DNA from: Pseudomonas leptonychotis
GTDB taxonomy: Bacteria; Pseudomonadota; Gammaproteobacteria; Pseudomonadales; Pseudomonadaceae
Length of the DNA stretch: 64,000 nucleotides
Assembly (NCBI RefSeq): GCF_004920405.1
Contig: NZ_RFLV01000001.1
Coordinates: forward strand, 744,001 to 808,000
Direction: 5' to 3'
In this document: piece after piece, positions 33,928 to 42,401 of the stretch
Layout of the letters: each line of letters opens with the position of its first letter
Position numbering within the stretch: the first letter of the stretch is position 1
The notes under the pieces: model-generated
What the model was told of the DNA's origin: nothing
Seen by the model: the letters and a program-made list of their open reading frames with translations, nothing else
Databases searched by the model: none
Translations under genes and position numbers: made by a program

Positions 33928-34590
33928 ATGAATATGTTTTCCGCCCTGCGTGACTCCTGGTACTTCTTCAGCCACAACCTGGTGGCGATTGCACGCCTGT
34001 GCTTGCCGCTGATCGTGCTCGAAGGCCTGTTGCTGCAGCAGGTCACCAGCCTGGTAGCCGCCGAATCCGCCACGCTCTGGCGCTTGCTCGCCGGCCTGCT
34101 GTTCTACCCGCTGTACAGCGCTGCGCTGATCCTGTTTCTCGATGCACGCAGCCAGGGCCTGCAGCCGCGCGCCCGCGATCTGCTCGCTGCCAGCCTGCGC
34201 CTCTGGCCAAGTTTTGCCCTGCTGGCAAGCCTCAATACCCTGGCGATTTTGCTCGGCGCCTCACTATTTGTGCTGCCGGGGCTATGGCTGATGGTCAAGC
34301 TGGCATTTGCCGAATACCTGCTGGTACTGCGCGGCCTCAGCCCACTGAAGGCGCTGCATGAAAGCTTCGAGATCAGCAGCGGTTATTTCTGGCCCATGCT
34401 CGGTTGCATCCTGATTGTCATGCTACCGCTGTGGCTGCTCGATGGCTGGAGCCAGTCCAGCGCGGCCTTCGCCGACAACGCCCTGGCCAGTCTGTTGCTG
34501 GACTGCGCCAGTCGCTTTTTACAACTATTCTCCAGTGTCGTGCTATTCCGTCTTTTTATCCTGCGCAGCACCCAGCCCGACGTCGAATGA
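33928..34590 (+). CDS. YciC-like integral membrane protein (UPF0259)
   Basis: 220 residues with about five or six hydrophobic segments. The start MNMFSALRDSWYFFSHNL and the internal LFYPLYSAALILFLDARSQGLQPRARDLL match the YciC/UPF0259 group of inner-membrane proteins. The LKALHESFEISSGYFWPMLG segment is typical of the second half. The function of the family is unknown. It begins 33 bases after the isochorismatase-family gene and may be co-transcribed. Confidence 0.85.
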   Translation: MNMFSALRDSWYFFSHNLVAIARLCLPLIVLEGLLLQQVTSLVAAESATLWRLLAGLLFYPLYSAALILFLDARSQGLQPRARDLLAASLRLWPSFALLASLNTLAILLGASLFVLPGLWLMVKLAFAEYLLVLRGLSPLKALHESFEISSGYFWPMLGCILIVMLPLWLLDGWSQSSAAFADNALASLLLDCASRFLQLFSSVVLFRLFILRSTQPDVE

Positions 34591-34621
34591 ACGCCAGCAA
34601 CAATCCAAGGAGGACAGGCCC

Positions 34622-35056
34622 ATGGCTGACGCCAACCCCAGCATCCTTTCGCATATTTCCATCGGCACCAATCAGTTCGACAAGGCCACGGCCTTCTACG
34701 ATCAGGTGCTCACCACCCTGGGTTGCAAGCGCATACTGGCGCATCCCGGCGCAGTCGCTTACGGCCGCGAATACCCAGAATTCTGGGTGCAAACGCCAAT
34801 CAACGGGCAACCCGCGAGCATTGGTAACGGCAGCCATTTTGGCTTCGTCGCGCCCAACAAAGCCGCTGTGCATGACTTCTACCAGGCAGCATTAGAGGCC
34901 GGAGCTAAGGGTGAAGGCGCACCCGGCCCGCGTGCGGAATATGGCGAACCCTATTACGGCTGCTTTGTCCGCGACCTGGACGGACACAAGATCGAGGCGG
35001 CGTTCTGGGACCTGGAAATGGTCTACGAGGTGTATATCGAGCCGCAAGAGCATTAA
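34622..35056 (+). CDS. VOC family protein (glyoxalase/bleomycin-resistance fold)
   Basis: 144 residues from the ATG at 34622, preceded by a good AAGGAGGACAGG ribosome site; the frame is open further upstream inside the YciC-like gene. The pattern LSHISIGTNQFDKATAFYDQVL, a central GNGSHFGFVAPNKAAVHDFYQAAL and the C-terminal YYGCFVRDLDGHKIEAAFW gives two beta-alpha-beta-beta-beta modules with potential metal ligands His and Glu. Substrate unknown. It follows the YciC-like gene by about 31 bases. Confidence 0.9.
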   Translation: MADANPSILSHISIGTNQFDKATAFYDQVLTTLGCKRILAHPGAVAYGREYPEFWVQTPINGQPASIGNGSHFGFVAPNKAAVHDFYQAALEAGAKGEGAPGPRAEYGEPYYGCFVRDLDGHKIEAAFWDLEMVYEVYIEPQEH

Positions 35057-35075
35057 GGCCTGAAGACGCTGACAC

Positions 35076-35201
35076 TCAAGTCGTGGCGGACTGATAACGC
35101 TGCGCGGCCTTGGCTATCCAACCCTCGGCCTGTATCTGCGCCAGGGCCTGAGTCATGACCTTTAGCACAGCCGGCTCTGCAGCCTTCAGCGGACCACACA
35201 G
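35076..35201 (-). pseudogene. Probable relic of a solute-binding protein gene (C-terminal end only)
   Basis: One minus-strand frame reads LCGPLKAAEPAVLKVMTQAL and then QIQAEGWIAKAAQRYQSAT before a stop. This resembles the last helix of family-3 solute-binding proteins. Upstream in frame is a TAG codon, and no start or N-terminal domain precedes it before the neighbouring SDR gene, so if real it is a decayed remainder. The assignment rests on a short stretch and is tentative. Confidence 0.4.
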
Positions 35202-35233
35202 CTACAGCCGTAAGCCGAGCCATGCACCGCGCA

Positions 35234-36079
35234 TCAAGAACGCCCTGCACGCTGCGGCTTCAAACCGGACAGTCGCGGTAACAGCACACGCTCAAACACC
35301 CGCGGGAAAAACCGCGCCAACACGCGAGCACGCCAGTCAACATTCGACAACACCAGCAGGCGCCGGCGTTTTAGCGCGCCATTGTAGATAGCCTCCGCAA
35401 CATCCTGCGGTGACGCGACCGTGCCCATTGCCAACGGCGGCTGAGCAGCCACAGCACCATCGCCAACCAGAGCATTCTTACGCAAGTCCGTAGCGGTAAA
35501 GCCGGGGCACACCAGCATCACGTTGACCCCAGAGCCCTTCAGTTCATAACGCAGGGTTTCAAACAGCCCATGCAGGGCATGCTTGCTCGCGTTATAGGCG
35601 CTGCGGTAGAGCAACGGGGCAAAACCTGACAGCGAGCTGAGTACGATGATCTGCCCACTGCGGGCGATCAGGCTGGGTAGCGCGGCCTTGGTGCAATGCA
35701 GCGCGCCAAAATAGTTAACCGCCATGATCCGCTGAAACACCGTCAACTCGGTATCGGCAAAGCTGCTGCGATGGGTAATACCTGCGTTATTAACCAGCAC
35801 ATCGATACCGCCGAACCGTTCAACGGTCAGCGCCATCGCCCGTTCAACTGCACCCGCATCGGCCACATCACACAAAACGCCCAAGGCTTCGGCGTTGTGA
35901 TGATCCGCCAAGTGTTGCACTAGACTGTCGAGGGCCTGTTGCTCAAGGTCGAAAATCACCAGGCGCGCGCCCGCCTGCGCCAGACGTATGGCCAATGCTC
36001 GGCCGATGCCGGCACAGCCACCCGTAATCACCACAACCTTGCGGTCGAATACCTTGTTGGCGAACACCTTGCGGTACAT
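35234..36079 (-). CDS. Short-chain dehydrogenase/reductase
   Basis: 281 residues with a Rossmann fold. VVVITGGCAGIGRALAIRLA is the cofactor loop, VLVNNAGI the NNAG motif and YRSAYNASKHAL supplies the catalytic Tyr-x3-Lys pair, with SSLSG carrying the Ser. An acidic residue after the second strand (IFDLE) suggests NAD rather than NADP, as inference. The C-terminal region (PRVFERVLLPRLSG) may be membrane-associated. Substrate unknown. It is followed by a probable gene relic and preceded by the CDGSH gene on the same strand. Confidence 0.92.
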   Translation of the reverse strand: MYRKVFANKVFDRKVVVITGGCAGIGRALAIRLAQAGARLVIFDLEQQALDSLVQHLADHHNAEALGVLCDVADAGAVERAMALTVERFGGIDVLVNNAGITHRSSFADTELTVFQRIMAVNYFGALHCTKAALPSLIARSGQIIVLSSLSGFAPLLYRSAYNASKHALHGLFETLRYELKGSGVNVMLVCPGFTATDLRKNALVGDGAVAAQPPLAMGTVASPQDVAEAIYNGALKRRRLLVLSNVDWRARVLARFFPRVFERVLLPRLSGLKPQRAGRS

Positions 36080-36115
36080 AAACTGCCCTCGACCCCGTTA
36101 CTGCAAAAGCCGTTA

Positions 36116-36355
36116 CTACAACCTGTTATGGCTGCCATCGCAACAAGGTGGTGTTTGCGTGTGCTTGCAGCCACAGAAGTACAGGGTGGCATCCTCCTCT
36201 GCGTGGTATTTCAGTGGGGTGAAAACACTGCCTTTATGCTGACCATCACAGAACGGTTGCGAGGCGCTGCGACCACAACGGCACCAGAAGTAGTCCTTAC
36301 CGGCGGTAACCGTAACGGCATAGGGGCTACGTTGCGCAATTATTACCGTATTCAT
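36116..36355 (-). CDS. CDGSH iron-sulfur protein with two clusters
   Basis: 79 residues. Two complete CDGSH-type motifs are visible: CRCGRSASQPFCDGQH (first) and CGCKHTQTPPCCDGSH (second), each giving the three-Cys one-His ligand set of a 2Fe-2S cluster. Small double-motif members occur widely in bacteria and are thought to act in redox or iron-sulfur handling. AGGAGG lies 4 bases before the ATG. A 25-codon frame with its own ribosome site overlaps the start (see 36352-36429), which may couple translation. Confidence 0.92.
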   Translation of the reverse strand: MNTVIIAQRSPYAVTVTAGKDYFWCRCGRSASQPFCDGQHKGSVFTPLKYHAEEDATLYFCGCKHTQTPPCCDGSHNRL

Positions 36356-36429
36356 GCGACCTCCTGAGTTACCCGAAAGGCGTTACGCGCCTCGGCACCA
36401 CAGCACATTGCGGGCTGTTGCTTCAGCAT
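36352..36429 (-). CDS. Possible 25-residue upstream peptide overlapping the CDGSH gene
   Basis: A frame starting ATG at 36429 reads MLKQQPAMCCGAEARNAFRV and then TQEVA, ending in a TGA that overlaps the CDGSH start codon (ATGA). AAGGG stands 7 bases before its ATG, a workable ribosome site. Adjacent Cys residues are at 9 and 10. The arrangement fits translational coupling or a leader peptide, but the frame is very short and could be chance. Confidence 0.35.
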   Translation of the reverse strand: MLKQQPAMCCGAEARNAFRVTQEVA

Positions 36430-36747
36430 AGTTCAGCCCTTAGTAACCCGGCCTACGTAGAAATCTCGTATTGCCCACATGCCCCACTCCGCTATTACGC
36501 AAGCAACCAGCCCCCTCCACAAACAACCCCATTTGCGCAGCAGCGACACGCCTCGATGGCCAGGTAACGGCCCAATGCCCTTAGCATCTGCTGACCATTT
36601 ACCAGCGCTGAACCGCCTGCATCTGTCGGCCTCGACTAGGCTTTTTCAGTAATCCTCTAGACAAAGCTGCTGGCAATTAGCCATGCTCACGAATGTGACA
36701 TTTTTATAACGAAAAGACGGCAGATAGCCGCAGTACGAACCCATTTG
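36430..36747. other. Intergenic region without recognised gene
   Basis: The stretch between the small upstream frame of the CDGSH gene and the divergent solute-binding protein gene holds no coding frame that I can support and no RNA gene signature. It must contain both divergent promoters. An A/T-rich patch at about 36698-36715 (around TTTTTATAACG) is the most promoter-like part for the plus-strand gene. Confidence 0.5.
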
Positions 36748-37491
36748 ATGCCAAGACTCCTGTACCTAGCACTGGCTGCAGTTCTGTACTGCAGCAACAG
36801 CCTCGCCGCCTCCGCCGATGATCTACGTCCCTCGGTGCATGTCGGCTATTACGAATTTCCGCCCTACTCCTACACGGACAGCCGAGGCCAGCCGCAAGGC
36901 GCCATCCTGCAGCTGAGTAAGCGCCTGCTGGAACACGCCGGTTACCGCGCCGAATTACGCTCTTACCCCAGCGCGCGGCTGTACAACGCACTGCAAGATG
37001 GCAGCGTACAAATCTGGCCGGGGGCGCCAGGCAAAACCGAACTGCGCGAACACACCTTAGAAACCCGCACGCAGCTGGGCGAAATCGTGCTCAACCTGTA
37101 TTTCCGGCGTGACACCCTGATGCCGCGCCTACCTGAGGACCTCAAAGGCCGCGGGGTGATCATGATCAACGGTTACACCTACTGGCACTCGATCAATCAG
37201 ATGCTCGACGACCCGTTATTGGCAGTGCAACAACACCGCACGGGCACCCACACCGCGGCTCTGGAAATGCTTCAACGCCACCGCGCCGACTTCCTGCTCG
37301 ATTACCAAACCCCGGTGGAGCTGGCGCGCAAACGCCTGGGCATGCCTGAGTTACCGTTTATTCAGCTGCAACGCATACCGCTCAAACTGATCGTTTCCAG
37401 TAAAGCGCCCGGCGCCGAAGCGCTGCGTGATGCGCTGGATAGAGCCTATGCCGAGTTGCAGGCAGCCGGTGAGGACTTGCGCCTGCCTTGA
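36748..37491 (+). CDS. Periplasmic solute-binding protein, family 3 type
   Basis: 247 residues from the ATG at 36748 (a TTG one codon earlier is also in frame). A signal peptide around LLYLALAAVLYCSNSLAASA is followed by VHVGYYEFPPYSYTDSRGQP, the standard start of family-3 amino-acid-type binding domains, and later GVIMINGYTYWHSINQML. No ABC permease or ATPase gene is adjacent and no kinase domain is fused, so it is an orphan; such proteins may scavenge or sense small molecules. Ligand unknown. Confidence 0.88.
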   Translation: MPRLLYLALAAVLYCSNSLAASADDLRPSVHVGYYEFPPYSYTDSRGQPQGAILQLSKRLLEHAGYRAELRSYPSARLYNALQDGSVQIWPGAPGKTELREHTLETRTQLGEIVLNLYFRRDTLMPRLPEDLKGRGVIMINGYTYWHSINQMLDDPLLAVQQHRTGTHTAALEMLQRHRADFLLDYQTPVELARKRLGMPELPFIQLQRIPLKLIVSSKAPGAEALRDALDRAYAELQAAGEDLRLP

Positions 37492-37774
37492 GATAGGCTC
37501 GGGCTTCGTCACGCCAGTAGAAACGTCATGTCCGTAAACTGCGCAAGAGAGGAAGTCATCATAGCCGTTCCAACGTATCATCCAATTTAACGATACCAGA
37601 CCGTTGGTATAGCCGTTTTCTAGCTGACCTTAGTTTCTAACAATCGCGTAGACCTACCTTTCATGGATCATCCTGAAATGCCAGTTTGCATTAGACTGAT
37701 TGATCAATGGCTTGTAGGGGCCTCATTCGGCCCACACACTAAATAGGCCTGCTATTTAATAGGCGCGAATACAA

Positions 37775-39112
37775 ATGAGCAGCCACCCCACAGGGACAAG
37801 GAAAGTCCTCACACGCAAACCCGTGCCGGTCAATGAGCTGGTCTTAGGCATGCACGTAATAGAACTAGATAGACCTTGGTTAGAAACTGACTTCCTGATC
37901 CAAGGGTTCATCATCCAACGTCAGGATGAAATAGAGTCACTGCAGCGACAGTGCACATTCGTGTATGTGGAAGGGATTGAGCACACAGTAGATGTTTCGC
38001 TCGAATCAAGGACGGAGAAGTCGGGTCTGCTAAGCCGAACAATGGGCGCTCAAGTTAACAAATCCAGCGCCATACAAGACAAGCCTACGAAACAATCTGG
38101 TAAGCCCACAGAACAGACGCGCACGATCTACATCAACAAGATCAGCTCCGGCCAGGAAATGCAGGTGGCTCGAGACAGCTACAGCTCAGCTAAGACTGTG
38201 GCCAAGAACATCATGGAAGACCTACGTATTGGTCGTATGCTCGATATGAATCAGGCGCGTAATACGGTCGATGACGTAGTCGACAGCTTACTGCGTAATG
38301 ATGACGCGCTAGTGTGGCTAACCAAGCTGAAAAACCAAGATGAGTACACCGCTGAACACTCGCTAAACGTCTGTATTTTATCAGCGGCCTTCGCCCGGCA
38401 TTTGGGGCATGATGAGGCCGAGATACGTAAAATTGGTCTTGCTGGACTACTACATGACATTGGTAAAGCAAAAATACCTGTCGAAATCCTCAATAAGCCA
38501 GGCCCGCTGGACGCTGATGAACGCGCCCTAGTCAGGCAACACCCTAATTTCGGGCGCAACTTATTGATGACCTCCGCATCATCTGAACATTACACGATTG
38601 ACGTCGCCTACAGCCATCACGAACGAGTGGATGGCACCGGTTACCCGCGTGCGCTACAAGCCCACCAGATTCCTTATTACGCCAAGCTAGTAGCCATTGT
38701 TGACACCTACGATGCCATCACCAGTAGCCGTGTGTATGACACTGGCCGCGCCTCAATGGAGGCGCTTGAAATTATTTACAACAGTCGTAATAGCCACTTT
38801 GACACCGACCTGACGATAGAGTTCATCCGCTGCATAGGTGTGTATCCGCCGGGGTCCATCGTTGTGTTAACAAATGGCGAGGTAGGCGTAGTGATTGAGT
38901 CGAATAAGAACAGCAAGTTGCGTCCTAAAGTTGTTTTACTCAAGGATAGCGATAAGGAATGGCAGGAAAAACGCACTATCGATTTAAGTCTGGGCGACGT
39001 AGATGAAGATAACAAAACCTATGCCATAGCTCATGAGGTGCCGAATAAAACGTTCGACATAGACATCAAAGCACTTCTCCAAGAGGGTTGGCTGAACTTC
39101 GTGGCGAAGTAA
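37775..39112 (+). CDS. HD-GYP domain protein with N-terminal DUF3391 (probable c-di-GMP phosphodiesterase)
   Basis: 445 residues. The N-terminal DUF3391 domain (about 12-150) begins RKPVPVNELVLGMHVIELDRPW. The HD-GYP domain has H195, H227-D228, H256, H281-H282 and the GYP-type segment HHERVDGTGYP (281-291), all metal-binding residues in place, so hydrolysis of cyclic di-GMP is likely. No membrane segment is seen. The codon use is AT-richer than the neighbours, suggesting later acquisition. A short dyad TAAATAG-GCCTG-CTATTTA (37740-37758) lies just upstream. Confidence 0.93.
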   Translation: MSSHPTGTRKVLTRKPVPVNELVLGMHVIELDRPWLETDFLIQGFIIQRQDEIESLQRQCTFVYVEGIEHTVDVSLESRTEKSGLLSRTMGAQVNKSSAIQDKPTKQSGKPTEQTRTIYINKISSGQEMQVARDSYSSAKTVAKNIMEDLRIGRMLDMNQARNTVDDVVDSLLRNDDALVWLTKLKNQDEYTAEHSLNVCILSAAFARHLGHDEAEIRKIGLAGLLHDIGKAKIPVEILNKPGPLDADERALVRQHPNFGRNLLMTSASSEHYTIDVAYSHHERVDGTGYPRALQAHQIPYYAKLVAIVDTYDAITSSRVYDTGRASMEALEIIYNSRNSHFDTDLTIEFIRCIGVYPPGSIVVLTNGEVGVVIESNKNSKLRPKVVLLKDSDKEWQEKRTIDLSLGDVDEDNKTYAIAHEVPNKTFDIDIKALLQEGWLNFVAK

Positions 39113-39197
39113 ACATGCCTCAATATATTCTTTATTGATAATTTTAATCCTACGCATATCCCTCTGTCGAAAACCGAAAAAACCGCACTAAGCCCTC

Positions 39198-41732
39198 TCA
39201 TTTGCGCGGTTTGATCCGCGCAGTGGGCTCGGCGATCAATGGGTCATCTGGCCAATAGTGCTTGGGATAGCGACCCTTAAGATCCTTCTTCACATCCAGG
39301 TAGGTGTTGGCCCAAAAGCTGGCCAGGTCCTGGGTCACCTGCACGGGACGCCTGCCCGGTGACAGTAGATGCAGTTTGAGCACTTGGCGGCCGCCGGCAA
39401 TGCGCGGTGTATCAGCCAAACCGAACAACTCCTGCAAGCGCACCGCCAGCACCGGCGGCTGCTCACTGTAATCCAGGCCGATGCGCGAACCGGACGGCAC
39501 CTGCAGGCTGCGCGGAGCCAGCTCGTCCAGGCGCGGCGGTAACGGCCAGGGCAGCAAATTCTGCAACAGACCGTTCAGCTCCAGATTGGCGAAGTGACTG
39601 AGCCGGGTGACGTTGCTCAGGTAAGGCTGTAGCCATTGTTCGAGGCTGGCCAGCAAGGCCGCGTCGCTGACATCTGGCCACTCGCTCGCCCCCTTGGCGG
39701 CCAGATCCAGCTCGCGCAGCAGGCCCACTCGCGCCTGCCACTGGCGCGACTCCGGGGTCCAGGGCAGCAGCGCCAAACCCTTGCGCCGCACCAGGCCGAG
39801 TAAGGCGCAGCTGCGTTGTTGCTCACTCAAGCCGCTGAGGGCTTCACGCGCCAGCACCAGCTCGCCGACCTTGCGCTGGCGTTCGGCACGCAGCGCGCCC
39901 TCACGCTCGTCCCAATCCAGCACCTCCAAGCTGCTCACCTGCTCGGCCAAGACGCCATCGAACAGCGCCGGATCAAGGTCGGCGGCCAGGTAGATACGCT
40001 CCTCGCGCTGGCCTTGACGGCTGCCGAGATCGGCCACCACCAACCAGCTATGTTTCATCAGGGCATCGGCCTCGGCGAACAACGCCGCACGACCATTGGC
40101 TAAACGGTACTCCGCACCACCTTCACGGCGTTGCTGGGCGATCCGGTCCGGGTAAGCAAAGGCCAGCAGCGCGCCCAGCCAGCGGCCATGTTGTGGGTCG
40201 GCAACCGGCGCCAGCACCGCGCGCCGCTTGAGGTAGCCCTGAAACTGCCGCGCCAGTTGCCGCGCGCGCTGCACTCCACCCTGAGCGCCACGAGCGCCAC
40301 GCACTTCGCCGTTGAGTAAGGCCAAGCGACTGTGCAGATCAGCCCCGCCGCCGCGCACAATATCGCGCTCCCCAAGCAGCGCTGCCAGATCACAAGCCAG
40401 CTCGCCCAATCCCAACTCGTGGCCGCGCAAGAGCAGATGAGCGATGCGCGGATGAGTCGGTAGTTCGGCCATCGCCTGTCCATGTGCCGTCAGCGTGCCC
40501 TGGACATCCAGCGCACCCAACCGCGCCAGCAGCTCCAGCGCCTGGGCATAGGCCGCGGCGGGTGGCGGATCAAGCCAAACCAGCTCATCCGGAGTTACCC
40601 CCCAACGCACCAGCTGCAGGGCCAGCCCGGCCAGATCAGCCTGGAGCATCTCGGCCGTACCATAAGCCGCCAGCTGTTCGTGTTGCGCCTGCGACCACAG
40701 CCGGTAGCAGGCGCCGGGCTGCAAACGCCCGGCGCGACCCGCGCGCTGAGTAGCCGAGGCGCGTGAAATGCGCTGCGTATCGAGGCGGGTCATGCCGCTG
40801 TTCGGGTCGAAACGCGGCACCCGCGCCAGGCCGGCATCAACCACCACACGCACACCGTCAATGGTCAGGCTGGTCTCAGCGATATTGGTCGCCAGTACCA
40901 CCTTGCGCAGCCCCGCCGGCGCCGGATCGATGGCCGCACGCTGGGCATTGAGATCCAGCTCGCCATGCAGCGGGCACAGCAGAATGTCGCGACGTCCGTT
41001 CAGGGCATCACTGAGTTGCTCATTAACCCGCCGAATTTCCGCCTGCCCCGGCAGAAACACCAACAGGCTGCCCGGTTCGTCGTCCAGCGCCTGCAGCACC
41101 GTTTGCACCACGCGTGGCTCCAACCACTCACCCACTTGAAACGGCGCACCCCAACGCTGTTCCACCGCGAACATGCGGCCCTCACTGCGCAGCACCGGCG
41201 CATCGCCCAGCAAGGCGGCCAAGCGTTCACCCTGCAGGGTCGCAGACATCAGCAGTACCTTGAGCGGCAGCTCGCCACTGTCGGCCGCCCGGAACATCGC
41301 CCGCCCATTCAGGCACAGGGCCAGGGCCAGATCAGCGTCTAAACTGCGCTCATGAAACTCATCGAAGATGACCAGACCAACGCCTTCCAGCGCCGGATCG
41401 TCCTGCAGGCGGCGGGCAAGGATGCCTTCGGTCACGACCTCTATCCGAGTGCGCGGGCCGACCTTGCTGTCCAGGCGGATGCGATAGCCGACGGTTTCCC
41501 CCACCGTTTCGCCCAACTCAAAGGCCAAGCGCTCGGCGGCCGCGCGTGCCGCCAGACGGCGCGGCTCCAGCATGATGATGCTCTGCCCCGCCAGCCACGG
41601 CTGCGTGAGCAAGGCCAACGGTACGCGGGTGGTTTTACCTGCGCCGGGCGGCGCTTCGAGCACCGCCTCGTCACGGCTGACCAAGGCCTGGCACAACGCC
41701 GGCAAAAGACCATCAATAGGCAGGGAAGTCAT
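39198..41732 (-). CDS. hrpB: ATP-dependent helicase HrpB
   Basis: 844 residues from the ATG at 41732 (MTSLPIDGLLPALCQAL); the frame is open to 41873, but this start fits the family. It is a DEAH-box helicase: Walker A is APPGAGKTTR (about 27-36) and the DExH box is DEFHERS (124-130), with SATLQG as motif III and the QRAGRAGR motif VI. The long C-terminal region, including the HrpB-specific domain with GSRIGLDYSEQPP, is complete. The role in bacteria is uncertain. It converges with the HD-GYP gene. Confidence 0.95.
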   Translation of the reverse strand: MTSLPIDGLLPALCQALVSRDEAVLEAPPGAGKTTRVPLALLTQPWLAGQSIIMLEPRRLAARAAAERLAFELGETVGETVGYRIRLDSKVGPRTRIEVVTEGILARRLQDDPALEGVGLVIFDEFHERSLDADLALALCLNGRAMFRAADSGELPLKVLLMSATLQGERLAALLGDAPVLRSEGRMFAVEQRWGAPFQVGEWLEPRVVQTVLQALDDEPGSLLVFLPGQAEIRRVNEQLSDALNGRRDILLCPLHGELDLNAQRAAIDPAPAGLRKVVLATNIAETSLTIDGVRVVVDAGLARVPRFDPNSGMTRLDTQRISRASATQRAGRAGRLQPGACYRLWSQAQHEQLAAYGTAEMLQADLAGLALQLVRWGVTPDELVWLDPPPAAAYAQALELLARLGALDVQGTLTAHGQAMAELPTHPRIAHLLLRGHELGLGELACDLAALLGERDIVRGGGADLHSRLALLNGEVRGARGAQGGVQRARQLARQFQGYLKRRAVLAPVADPQHGRWLGALLAFAYPDRIAQQRREGGAEYRLANGRAALFAEADALMKHSWLVVADLGSRQGQREERIYLAADLDPALFDGVLAEQVSSLEVLDWDEREGALRAERQRKVGELVLAREALSGLSEQQRSCALLGLVRRKGLALLPWTPESRQWQARVGLLRELDLAAKGASEWPDVSDAALLASLEQWLQPYLSNVTRLSHFANLELNGLLQNLLPWPLPPRLDELAPRSLQVPSGSRIGLDYSEQPPVLAVRLQELFGLADTPRIAGGRQVLKLHLLSPGRRPVQVTQDLASFWANTYLDVKKDLKGRYPKHYWPDDPLIAEPTARIKPRK

Positions 41733-41975
41733 GAGCGCTCCAATCGGGTGGCCGATTATAGCGGCGAACCCACCCGGCATTCGCGCTGTCTGAGAGTCTG
41801 CTGACGATCGAGCGCGCTGAAGAAAAAAGGTGGCGCGATGAGCAACGGGAATAACCGCTAAAGGTTGACCCACAGGCTAATCGTCAGCGAGTAAACCGAC
41901 CCCGTAAGCGCAGTTTAGAAGCGGTATTGCAATCATTGGATTGGTATAGTTGCGCCACTTTTTAGGAGATGCCCA

Positions 41976-42395
41976 ATGCGTACACCTCACCGCGTTATCG
42001 GCGCTATTCTCGCCGCCGCCCTGCTCACCCAGCTGACCGCCTGCGGTACGCTATTTTTCCCGGATCGCCGTGGCCAGATCGAAGGCCGTATCGATCCGCT
42101 CGTGGCCGGGTTGAATGCCATCGGCATTCTCTTTTACGTGATCCCTGGCCTGATCGCCTTCGGCATCGACTTCGCCACCGGCGCAATCTACCTGCCCGAT
42201 GGCCAGACCGCCCAGATCGACCCGCAAGACCTCAAGCAAGTAGTGGATGCCGACGGCAATGTCGATCCGGCCAAGTTGAAAGCCCTGATCGAAGTGCAGA
42301 CCGGCCACAGCTTGCCGCTCGATGACCCGCGCCTGATCCAGCACAGCGGTAGCGCCGAGCAACTAGCCGCTTTCGGCCTGCGCCCGGCGGCGTAA
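41976..42395 (+). CDS. Conserved lipoprotein of unknown function
   Basis: 139 residues. A lipoprotein signal ends LLTQLTAC with lipid Cys at 23. A hydrophobic stretch (LNAIGILFYVIPGLIAFGIDFATGAIYLP) follows, so the protein may be both lipidated and membrane-inserted. The C-terminal part (QIDPQDLKQVVDADGNVDP and then IEVQTGHSLPLDDPRL) is soluble and acidic. No enzyme motif is seen. AGGAG precedes the ATG. It ends 6 bases before the cation-efflux gene, probably co-transcribed. Confidence 0.85.
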   Translation: MRTPHRVIGAILAAALLTQLTACGTLFFPDRRGQIEGRIDPLVAGLNAIGILFYVIPGLIAFGIDFATGAIYLPDGQTAQIDPQDLKQVVDADGNVDPAKLKALIEVQTGHSLPLDDPRLIQHSGSAEQLAAFGLRPAA

Positions 42396-42401
42396 CAGAG
42401 C

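Noticed and set aside
35053..35250. 65-codon minus-strand frame covering the relic region
   Set aside because: Its translation is not protein-like and a different frame gives the binding-protein-like C-terminus.
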